Shown here piece after piece: positions 1-7,259 of a DNA stretch of 64,000 nucleotides (position 1 is its first letter; the number at the start of each line of letters is the position of its first letter). The DNA comes from Urbifossiella limnaea (GTDB lineage: Bacteria > Planctomycetota > Planctomycetia > Gemmatales > Gemmataceae). The notes under the pieces were generated by a model. The model had not been told where the DNA came from and ran no database searches. It saw nothing but the letters and a program-made list of their open reading frames with translations. The stretch lies in assembly GCF_007747215.1 (NCBI RefSeq), contig NZ_CP036273.1, forward strand, positions 6,246,322 to 6,310,321, read 5' to 3'. A program made the position numbers and the translations under genes.

Positions 1-204
1 GAGACGAGGGCGCTGGAGGTGATCCGCGGCGGCGGCGACCTGGTGCAGGCGGAGAAGGCGAACGGCGCGATGCGGGCGGTGAGCGGCGTGTACGCCGGCC
101 GGCAGTGCCTGCGGTGCCACGAGCGGCCGGGCGAGATGCTCGGCGCGTTCACCTACCGGCTGGCCGTCGAGGACGCCCCGGCCGCCGGCACCGTGCGGCC
201 GTGA
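1..204 (+). CDS. C-terminal end of a haem-motif protein (partial, 5' end outside window)
   Basis: The frame is open from the first base and ends at a TGA at 202-204, so only about 67 C-terminal residues are visible. They contain one CLRCH motif (a CxxCH c-type haem attachment site) at about residues 37-41 of the visible part, followed by a short tail. Covalent haem attachment takes place outside the cytoplasm, so the parent protein is probably exported. The body of the protein is missing and no family can be assigned. It ends 8 nt from the stop of the convergent esterase gene. Confidence 0.55.
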   Translation, partial: ETRALEVIRGGGDLVQAEKANGAMRAVSGVYAGRQCLRCHERPGEMLGAFTYRLAVEDAPAAGTVRP

Positions 205-211
205 CCCCGCG

Positions 212-1561
212 CTATCGGCCCGGGCCGCCGACGTACCGCTCCGCGAAGCGGAGGAACGTCGGCCAGTTCGGGCCGGTGGTGTGGCCGCCGGCGTGCTGGC
301 GGAACGCCACCTCGCCCGCCACCAGCGCCGTCTCTTGCGGCGGGAACTCGGCCGTGCCCAGGCCGCGCTTCCCGAGCAACTCGTACACCGGCCCGGCGTG
401 CACGCCCGCCAGGAACATGCCCCGCGCGTCCACCCACGTCCCCTCCACCTGCGCCGACCCGACGCTGATGAACACCGGCCGCGGGGCGCACAGCGCCACC
501 AGCTCGTGCGCGTCCACCGGCAGGTCCTTCGCCGTCAGCGGGCCGGCGTACTTCAGGTAGTTCCCGGCCATCCAGTGGTACTCGCCGCTGCCGGCCACGT
601 TCTCCACCTTCTCGCCGAAGTCGCGGCGGTGCAGCTTCGCCCCGCCGGCCCCCGACGAGCCGATGAACCCGACCGCGAACCGCTCGTCGTAGGCCATCGC
701 CACCAGCGCCGCCTTGCCGTACCGCGACAGCCCCTCGATCATCACCCGCCGCGCGTCCACGCTCGGGTCGGTCTCGAAGTAGTCGAGCGCCCGGCTGGCG
801 CCCCAGGCCCAGGCCCGCAGCGCGCCCCAGTCGTCCACCCCGCGCGGCCGGCCGGCGTTGCAAAGGCCGATGATCCCGCGCGTCAGCCCGGCGCCGGTGT
901 CGGCCTGCACGGTGGCCGGAACCAGGATCGCGTAGCCCCACCCCTTCGCCAGCACCTGCTGCTGCCACGACGGGCCGCCCTTCCCGCCCGGCGGCGGCAG
1001 CGCCGGCCCCTTCCCGCCGGGGAACACGAAGCCGAACTCCAGCACCACCGGCACCGGCCCGGCGGCCGCCGCCGGCACCGTCAGCGTCAGGGCGATGTCC
1101 ACGGTCACCGCCGGGTACGCCGAGTTGTCCACGCGGCCGACCAGCGTCTTGGTGACGACCGGGACGTCGCCCACGGTCTGCTTCTCGGTCCTGGTCACCT
1201 CCCACTTCACCTTCGGCGTCTGCCGCGGCACCCGGCCGTACACCTCGCGGTCGAAGTCCTCGACGATCTCGGCGCGGCGCCTGGTGCGCCACAGTTCCGG
1301 CGTGGTGACGCGCTGCCCGTCCTTGAGCCGGAGCGGGTCGGGGAGGTCGGGGTACGGCGTGGCCTTCGCCTCGTCGCTGTTGGCGGCGTTCGGCGACTTG
1401 GGGTTGCCGTCGGCGCCGCGGCGCAGCTCCTTGATGCCGAGCAGGTCCATCGTGCGCTTGTGGTCGTCCTTCGCGGAGAGCTGGACCGGCGGCGGGTGGT
1501 CGGCACGGGCCGGGACGGCGGCGACGAGCGCGAGCAACGGAAGCAGAACGGTCGGTCGCAT
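212..1561 (-). CDS. CE15-like glucuronoyl esterase / alpha-beta hydrolase, secreted
   Basis: A 449-residue protein with a signal peptide (about residues 1-20, ending ARA-DH). The nucleophile elbow GLSRYGKAA at about residues 275-283 matches the G-x-S-R-x-G-K signature of carbohydrate esterase family 15. A late histidine in GGHTTGPNW (about residue 427) fits the catalytic base. CE15 enzymes cut the ester between lignin alcohols and 4-O-methyl-glucuronate on xylan, which would place this enzyme in extracytoplasmic plant-polymer breakdown. Several planctomycete members of this fold are annotated only as acetylxylan esterase-like, so the substrate is inferred. It is a single gene; the next gene upstream on this strand begins 66 nt away. 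Confidence 0.8.
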   Translation of the reverse strand: MRPTVLLPLLALVAAVPARADHPPPVQLSAKDDHKRTMDLLGIKELRRGADGNPKSPNAANSDEAKATPYPDLPDPLRLKDGQRVTTPELWRTRRRAEIVEDFDREVYGRVPRQTPKVKWEVTRTEKQTVGDVPVVTKTLVGRVDNSAYPAVTVDIALTLTVPAAAAGPVPVVLEFGFVFPGGKGPALPPPGGKGGPSWQQQVLAKGWGYAILVPATVQADTGAGLTRGIIGLCNAGRPRGVDDWGALRAWAWGASRALDYFETDPSVDARRVMIEGLSRYGKAALVAMAYDERFAVGFIGSSGAGGAKLHRRDFGEKVENVAGSGEYHWMAGNYLKYAGPLTAKDLPVDAHELVALCAPRPVFISVGSAQVEGTWVDARGMFLAGVHAGPVYELLGKRGLGTAEFPPQETALVAGEVAFRQHAGGHTTGPNWPTFLRFAERYVGGPGR

Positions 1562-1627
1562 GACGTGTCCTCGGGACAGGGGAGAGGGCGCGACGCCTGG
1601 TGAACGGGCTTCGCCGCCAACCCGGCG

Positions 1628-2071
1628 CTACCGGCCGGCGGTGGCCGCAAGGACCCCGCCGGCGACGACCAGGACGGCGGCCAGCGCCAGCCGGCCGGGC
1701 TGAACCGTCTGCCATTCGCCGAGCGCGACGAGGCCGACGGCCACGGCCACGAGCGTGTTCATGTTGTAGAGCGGCACCAGCTGGCTGATGCGGGCTTCGA
1801 ACCGGCCGAGGGCGACGGCGATGGCCCCGACGCCGGCCGCCCACAAGAGCCCGAACAGCGCCGCGTACCCGGCGCCGGCCGGCGTCGCCGAGGCGTCCCG
1901 CTCGACGGCCGTCACAGCCGCCCCGGCCGCGGCCACGACCAGCCCGATGACGACGAGGTACGGCCCGGTGGCGATGCCGCCGGCGGCGCCCTTCTGCACC
2001 GCCCCCGACAGGCCGAAGCAGACCGCGGGGACGAGCCCGCCGACGAGCAGGCCGAGGGTGGCGTTCGACAT
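1628..2071 (-). CDS. EamA-like small integral membrane protein
   Basis: A 147-residue, very hydrophobic protein with roughly four to five membrane segments. It corresponds to a single EamA/DMT half-unit: the N-terminal GLLVGGLVPAVCFGLSGAVQKG, and a late segment with the ISQLVPLYNMNTL pattern often seen in DMT carriers. Full DMT exporters carry two such units, so this one probably acts as a dimer. The ATG at 2071 is chosen over the longer upstream reading because the extra 156 residues are arginine-rich out-of-frame sequence overlapping the divergent sigma gene. The substrate is unknown. Confidence 0.7.
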   Translation of the reverse strand: MSNATLGLLVGGLVPAVCFGLSGAVQKGAAGGIATGPYLVVIGLVVAAAGAAVTAVERDASATPAGAGYAALFGLLWAAGVGAIAVALGRFEARISQLVPLYNMNTLVAVAVGLVALGEWQTVQPGRLALAAVLVVAGGVLAATAGR

Positions 2072-2173
2072 GCCGGGAGGATACGCCCCGCCGCCCGGCG
2101 ACAGCGCGCGAATTCCGAATAAATCCACCCCAGCGGCGGGAGTACCCCGCGGACACCGACCCCGGACGGCCCG

Positions 2174-4216
2174 ATGCCCGGCCCCCCACTCCGCGACGTG
2201 CTCCGCCGGTTCCCGCCGGCCCACGACGGCGCGGACCGGCCCGACGCCGACCTGATCCGCCGCTACGCCGCCGAGCGCGACGAGGCGGCGTTCGAGGCGC
2301 TCGTGCGCCGGCACGGGCCGATGGTGCTCGGGGTGTGCCGCCGCGCCCTCGGCGGGCACGACGCCGAGGACGCCTTCCAGGCCACGTTCCTGGTGCTCGC
2401 CCGCAAGGCGGGGGCGCTGCGCGACCGGGCCGCCGTTGGCAGCTGGCTGTACGGCGTCGCCGCGAACGTGGCCCGCCGGGCGCGGGCGCGGATCGGCCGG
2501 CGGCGCGAGTGTGAACTCGTCGCCGACCCCCTGCACCACCCACCCATCGACGGCTGGCGCGACGCCGTCGCCGTCGTGGACGACGAGTTGGGCCGGCTCC
2601 CCGCGAAGTACCGCACGCCGATCGTGGCCTGCGCACTCGAAGGGCAGACGATTCGGGAGGCGGCGCTCGCGCTGGGTTGGCCGCAGGGCACCGTCGCCAC
2701 GCGGCTCGCACGCGGCCGGGCGTTACTGGCGGCACGGCTGGCGCGCCGCGGGGTCGCGGTCGCAGCGGCACTGGCGGCGTTGGGTCCCGTACCGGTGACG
2801 GCGGAACTGGTGGCTCGGGCGGTGCGGGTGACGGCCGGGGCGGTCCCGGCCGCGGTCCTGGCGCTCACGAACGAGGTCACGCGCGGCATGTTCCTCACCA
2901 AACTCAAGGCCGTCGCGGCCGTCCTGCTCGCCGCCGGCGTCGGCGTCGCGGCCGCCACCGTTCAACCGCCCGACGCCCCACCGAAGGCCGACCCGCCGGC
3001 CGCGAAGCGCGAGGCGACCGCCGCCCGCAAGCTGATCGAGCGACTGCACGCGTTGAAGCCGAAGGGCGGCGGCGAGTGCCTGGACGACGACAGCGGCGCG
3101 GTGCTGCGCGACCTGATCCGCCTCGGCCCGGCCGCCGTCCCCGACGTGGTCGCCGAGCTCGACGCCACCACCGACCCGTTCCTGCTCCGCTGCCTCGGCT
3201 ACGCCGCCCGCGGCATCGGCGACAAGCGCGTGGTGCCGGCTCTCATCCGCGCGCTGCCGAAGACGTGCCTGCCGAGCGCCAGCGACTACGGCAACGTCTC
3301 GAACGACCCGGAGCTGTTCGCGTTCCTGAAGGAACACGCCCACGACAAGGTGAGGATCGGCGACCACTACGCCTTCGGCCGGCCGCTCACCGAGTTCCGG
3401 TCGGCGCTGAAGGTGCTGACCGGCACGACGCACGGCGAGTCCGAACTGAACTTCGCCTCGCTGAGCGGGTCGGCCCGGCAGCAGGCACTGCAGCGCGAGC
3501 AGTTCCACCGCTGCGCCGCGCGGTGGGCGGCGTGGTGGGACGCGAACTCCCGCGACCTCGTGGCCGACCCTGCGTACCGCGCGTCCGGCTACAAGGCGCC
3601 GCCGGCCGCCGCCCTGCCGCCGCCGCCGGCCGAGTTCCCGCACGGGCCGCGGGCGAAGTTCGGTGGTGGGATTTCGGGCGGCGTGCTGGAGTCGGCGCGG
3701 GCGGCCGGGGCGGGGGCCGTGTTCAAGGATTTGGACACCGGCCGCGAGGGACGGATGCCGGCGCACCTCCGTGCCGCCGCGGGCCGGCCCGATCGGCTCG
3801 ATGCCATCGCCGCGTGGGCCGCGGGTGAGGGCTACGACCTGATGTGTACCGAGGACGGCCCCGCGACCGAGCCGCACTACGTGATCCGCGGCCTGGGCCT
3901 GACCGCGTGGGAAGTCGATGTCGGTCGGCGCGGCACGCTCGCGGCGGAAGTGAAGGCCGACGGGCGGTTCGAGATGGGCCGGCCGGCGGGGGCGCTGCTG
4001 GCGCCGTTCGACGCCAAGGCCGGCCGGCACGCGATCACCGAGCCGGGGCTGTTCCTGTTCCGCACGCGGGAGGGCGGCTACGGCTGGCTGTTCGTCGGCG
4101 CTGAGGTCCACGACAACACGCTGCAGCCGGGCGGGGCAGCCGGCGGCGACCTGGAACTGAGCCCGGTGGCGTTCCAGAAGGGCCGGCGGTACGGGTACAC
4201 GCTGGTGTGGGAGTAG
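2174..4216 (+). CDS. ECF sigma factor with transmembrane anchor and large C-terminal extension
   Basis: A 680-residue protein. Residues about 35-105 are sigma-70 region 2 (DEAAFEALVRRHGPMVLGVC, then DAEDAFQATFLVL and GSWLYGVAANVARRARA). Residues about 135-190 are region 4 with a helix-turn-helix (REAALALGWPQGTVATRLARGR). One hydrophobic helix follows at about 244-262, then some 415 residues that should lie outside the cytoplasm. The first part of that extension is HEAT-like (AAVPDVVAEL, KRVVPALIRAL); the rest is unrecognised. Membrane-tethered ECF factors with C-terminal extensions are a known planctomycete speciality, so anti-sigma and sensor roles may be built into the one chain. There is no separate anti-sigma gene beside it. 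Start at ATG 2174. Confidence 0.88.
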   Translation: MPGPPLRDVLRRFPPAHDGADRPDADLIRRYAAERDEAAFEALVRRHGPMVLGVCRRALGGHDAEDAFQATFLVLARKAGALRDRAAVGSWLYGVAANVARRARARIGRRRECELVADPLHHPPIDGWRDAVAVVDDELGRLPAKYRTPIVACALEGQTIREAALALGWPQGTVATRLARGRALLAARLARRGVAVAAALAALGPVPVTAELVARAVRVTAGAVPAAVLALTNEVTRGMFLTKLKAVAAVLLAAGVGVAAATVQPPDAPPKADPPAAKREATAARKLIERLHALKPKGGGECLDDDSGAVLRDLIRLGPAAVPDVVAELDATTDPFLLRCLGYAARGIGDKRVVPALIRALPKTCLPSASDYGNVSNDPELFAFLKEHAHDKVRIGDHYAFGRPLTEFRSALKVLTGTTHGESELNFASLSGSARQQALQREQFHRCAARWAAWWDANSRDLVADPAYRASGYKAPPAAALPPPPAEFPHGPRAKFGGGISGGVLESARAAGAGAVFKDLDTGREGRMPAHLRAAAGRPDRLDAIAAWAAGEGYDLMCTEDGPATEPHYVIRGLGLTAWEVDVGRRGTLAAEVKADGRFEMGRPAGALLAPFDAKAGRHAITEPGLFLFRTREGGYGWLFVGAEVHDNTLQPGGAAGGDLELSPVAFQKGRRYGYTLVWE

Positions 4217-4222
4217 CCCGCC

Positions 4223-4255
4223 GGCGGATCGATACGTTACCCGTACCGATCCGCC
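4223..4255 (+). terminator. Hairpin between sigma gene and cotH-like gene
   Basis: The arms GGCGGATCG (4223-4231) and CGATCCGCC (4247-4255) pair exactly, and the inner TACG/CGTA extends the stem. The hairpin begins 7 nt after the sigma-factor stop. There is no clear T-run, so it may be a terminator or a processing/attenuation structure upstream of the CotH gene. Confidence 0.5.
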
Positions 4256-4271
4256 CACCCGGGGAGCCCCC

Positions 4272-5657
4272 ATGACCCGGCCGTGCCTCGTCGCCGCCCT
4301 CGTCCTCGCCGCACCCGCCGCCGCCGACGAGCCCCCGCGCCGCCCCGCCCACCTCGCCGTCGTCCCGGTCACCGTCACCCTCAGCGCCGCCGAGTACACC
4401 GCCATGCAGCCGCGCGGCGGGCTCGCCGGCTTCGGCCCGCGGCAGCCGGTGCCGCCCCCCGCCGACCCGACCCGCGAGGCGCACAAGAACAACTTCGGCA
4501 CGGACCTGCCGTGGGCCACCGGCGACGTGACGATCGGCGGCGAAACCTTCACGGGCGTCGGCGTCCGGTACAAGGGGAACGGCACGATCCTCGACGCCAG
4601 CTTCACGGCGCAGAAGTCGTTCCGCGTAAACCTGGGGCGCGGCGGCGGCACCGGCCGCTACCACGGCTCGAAGACGATCAACCTCCACTGCGGCATCACC
4701 GACCCGTCCGGGTACCGCGAGGCGTTCGGGTACGCCGTCTACCGCGCCGCGAAGGTGCCGGCGCCGGCCACGACGTTCGCCGAGGTGCGGCTCACCGTGC
4801 CGGGCCGGCACGCCGCCGAGTTGCTCGGCCTCTACACCCTCACCGAGGAGGTGGACGCGGCGTTTCTCCGCGCCCACTACGGCACCGCCGACGGCCTGCT
4901 GCTGAAGCCCGAGGGCGTGCGCGACCTGGAGTTCCGCGGCGACGACTGGACCCGCTACGCCACCGCGTACCGCCCGAAGCGCGAGCCGACCGCCGCCGAG
5001 GCGCGGCGCCTCGTCACCTTCTCCCGGCTGCTGCACACGGCCGACGACGCCGCCTTCCGGCGCGAGGCCGAGGCGTACCTGGACGTGGACGCGTACCTGC
5101 GGTTCCTGGCGGTCACGTCGTTCGTCGCCAACGTGGACAGCTTCTTCGCCCTCGGGCACAACTACTACCTGTACCTCCACCCCGCGACGGGCCGGCTCCA
5201 CTTCGTGCCGTGGGACCTCGACCGGGCGTTCGCCAACCACCCGCTGTTCGGCACCGCCGAGCAGAAGATGGACCTGAGCCTGACGAAGCCGTACCCGGGG
5301 AAGCACCGGTTGACGGAGCGCGTGCTGGCGCTGCCGGGCGTCGGCGAGCGCTACCGGGCGCTGCTCCGCGACCTGGCCGGGACGGCGTTCGCGAAGGAGC
5401 GGCTGCTGAAGGAGCTGGACGCGGCCGAGGCGGCACTGAAGGAGCCGCTGGCGCGGGACGCCGCGGCGGCGCGGGCGCGCAAGGAGGGCGACACGACCGC
5501 GGGACTGCAGCTGATGTACGGCAAGCCGCCCAACCTGCGCGAGTTCGTCGGCCGGCGGACGGCGTCGGTGGCGGCGCAGCTGGCGGGCACGTCGGCTGGG
5601 TACGTGCCGGCCGGCGGGTTCGGCCCGTTCGGCCCGCCGCCGGCGAAGAAGGAGTAG
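4272..5657 (+). CDS. CotH kinase family protein, secreted
   Basis: A 461-residue protein with a signal peptide (residues 1-19, cleavage after AAA). The CotH family signature is present: VGVRYKGNGT (about residue 96), KSFRVNL, the GSKTINLHCG block, EAFGYAVYRAAKVPAP, and FVPWDLDRAFANHPLF near residue 315. CotH proteins are atypical protein kinases first known from spore coats; in planctomycetes they are usually exported and their targets are unknown. The DLDRAF motif corresponds to the metal-binding region of the family. Convergent with the DUF1501 gene, with a gap of only 7 nt. Confidence 0.82.
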   Translation: MTRPCLVAALVLAAPAAADEPPRRPAHLAVVPVTVTLSAAEYTAMQPRGGLAGFGPRQPVPPPADPTREAHKNNFGTDLPWATGDVTIGGETFTGVGVRYKGNGTILDASFTAQKSFRVNLGRGGGTGRYHGSKTINLHCGITDPSGYREAFGYAVYRAAKVPAPATTFAEVRLTVPGRHAAELLGLYTLTEEVDAAFLRAHYGTADGLLLKPEGVRDLEFRGDDWTRYATAYRPKREPTAAEARRLVTFSRLLHTADDAAFRREAEAYLDVDAYLRFLAVTSFVANVDSFFALGHNYYLYLHPATGRLHFVPWDLDRAFANHPLFGTAEQKMDLSLTKPYPGKHRLTERVLALPGVGERYRALLRDLAGTAFAKERLLKELDAAEAALKEPLARDAAAARARKEGDTTAGLQLMYGKPPNLREFVGRRTASVAAQLAGTSAGYVPAGGFGPFGPPPAKKE

Positions 5658-5664
5658 GGCCGCG

Positions 5665-7077
5665 TCAGGCCAGCACCTCGCGGACCACCCGCGCGTGCTC
5701 CACGCCGGTCAGCTTCGCGTCCAGCCCCTGGTGCTTGAACGTCAGCTTCTCGTGGTCGATGCCGAGCTGGTGGAGGATCGTCGCGTTCAGGTCGTGGACG
5801 CTCACCGGGTTCTCGGTCACGTTGTACCCGAAGTCGTCGGTCGCCCCGTGCGTGACACCCGGCTTGACGCCGCCGCCGGCCATCAGCACCGAGTAGCAGC
5901 GCGGGTGGTGGTCGCGGCCGTAGTCGGTGGCGGTGAGCGCCCCCTGGCTGTACACGGTGCGGCCGAACTCGCCGCCCCACACCACGAGCGTGTCGTCGAG
6001 CAGCCCCTTCCGCTTCAAGTCGCGGAGCAGCGCGGCCGTGGGCTGGTCGGTGTCGCGGCACTGCCCGCGGATCGCCGCGGGGAGGCCGCCGTGGTGGTCC
6101 CAGCCCATGTGGAACAGCTGCACGAAGCGCACGTCGCGCTCGGCGAGGCGGCGCGCCAGCAGGCAGTTCGCGGCGTAGCTGCCGGGGCGGTTCACGTCCG
6201 GGCCGTAGGCGTCGAGCACGGCCCGCGGCTCCTTCGTCGTGTCGAGCAGCTCCGGCACGCTCGTCTGCATGCGGAACGCCATCTCGTACTGGGCGATGCG
6301 GGCCTGCGTCTCGGGGTCGCCGACGGCGTCGAAGTGCTGGCGGTTGAGCGCGGCGAGGCGGTCGAGCGTGGCGCGGCGCGCGGCCGGGTCCACGCCGGGC
6401 GGGTTCGACAGGAACAGCACGGCGTCGCCGGTGTTGCGGAACTTCACCCCCTGGTGCCGGCCCGGCAGGAAGCCGGCGCCCCACAGGCGGTCGTACAGCG
6501 GCTGGTCGTCGCGGCGGCCGCTGCCGAACGACGTGAGGACGACGTACGCCGGCAGGCTCTGGTTCTCGCTGCCGAGGCCGTAGCTGACCCACGAGCCGAT
6601 GCTCGGCCGGCCCGCGAGCTGGTTGCCCGTCTGGCAGAAGGTGATAGCCGGGTCGTGGTTGATGGCCTCGGTGTGGACCGAGCGGATCATCGTGAGGTCG
6701 TCGGCTACCGTCGCCATGTGCGGCATCAGCTCGCTGAGCCACAGCCCGCCCTTGCCGTGCTGCGCGAACTTGAACATCGACGGGGCGGTGGGGAACGTCG
6801 CCTGCCCGCTGGTCATGGTGGTGAGGCGCTGGCCGCGGCGGATGCTCTCGGGCAGGTTCTCGCCGCGGCGGCGCTCGAGTTGCGGCTTCGGGTCGAACAG
6901 GTCGAGCTGCGACGGGGCGCCGGACTGGAACAGGTAGATGACGCGCTTCGCCTTCGCCGCGGGGAGGCGGAAGGGTTGCGCTCGTGCGGTGAGCGTGGCG
7001 AGCGCCGCGGCGCCGAGGGCGGTGGAGTGCCGCAGGAACAGGCGGCGGTTGAGCGCGTCGGCGGGGTGCGGGGTCAT
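5665..7077 (-). CDS. DUF1501 domain protein (sulfatase-like fold), Tat-type N-terminus
   Basis: A 470-residue protein from the ATG at 7077. The N-terminus has [20 protein letters not shown], a twin-arginine-like signal, followed by the DUF1501 core: [22 protein letters not shown], a [18 protein letters not shown] block, and [15 protein letters not shown] with YGRDHHP further on. DUF1501 proteins share the alkaline phosphatase/sulfatase superfamily fold and in planctomycetes nearly always sit beside a PSD1 cytochrome protein, as here. The biochemical role is not established. The longer reading upstream (46 more residues) runs through an inverted repeat and is unlikely to be real. It lies downstream of the PSD1 gene, probably in the same operon. 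Confidence 0.88.
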   Translation of the reverse strand: MTPHPADALNRRLFLRHSTALGAAALATLTARAQPFRLPAAKAKRVIYLFQSGAPSQLDLFDPKPQLERRRGENLPESIRRGQRLTTMTSGQATFPTAPSMFKFAQHGKGGLWLSELMPHMATVADDLTMIRSVHTEAINHDPAITFCQTGNQLAGRPSIGSWVSYGLGSENQSLPAYVVLTSFGSGRRDDQPLYDRLWGAGFLPGRHQGVKFRNTGDAVLFLSNPPGVDPAARRATLDRLAALNRQHFDAVGDPETQARIAQYEMAFRMQTSVPELLDTTKEPRAVLDAYGPDVNRPGSYAANCLLARRLAERDVRFVQLFHMGWDHHGGLPAAIRGQCRDTDQPTAALLRDLKRKGLLDDTLVVWGGEFGRTVYSQGALTATDYGRDHHPRCYSVLMAGGGVKPGVTHGATDDFGYNVTENPVSVHDLNATILHQLGIDHEKLTFKHQGLDAKLTGVEHARVVREVLA

Positions 7078-7118
7078 GGTGCGGCCTCCGGGTCTTCTTG
7101 TGCTGAGCCCGGTAGGGC

Positions 7119-7233
7119 GTCGGCGTGTAGCCCGGGGTGGAACCCCGGGCGGGCGTGTTCGTGGCTCGTGGGAGTGACGCCCCGGTATCACCGCCGACGC
7201 CGCCCGGGGTTCCACCCCGGGCTACACGCCGAC
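7119..7233. repeat. 33-bp inverted repeat pair between PSD1 and DUF1501 genes
   Basis: The arm at 7119-7151 is the exact reverse complement of 7201-7233, with 49 nt between them. Each arm also contains a smaller self-complementary core, CCCGGGGTGGAACCCCGGG. The match continues outward with one mismatch. The pair separates the two cotranscribed genes and is not part of either. It may form a long stem in the mRNA or represent two copies of a small mobile palindrome. Confidence 0.75.
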
Positions 7234-7259
7234 GTCCTCCGGGCTCAAGCCCCGAGCCG

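Noticed and set aside
153-2771. An 872-codon minus-strand frame spanning the esterase, EamA-like gene and sigma factor
   Set aside because: It is Arg/Pro/Gly-rich with no domain and crosses three real genes in other frames.
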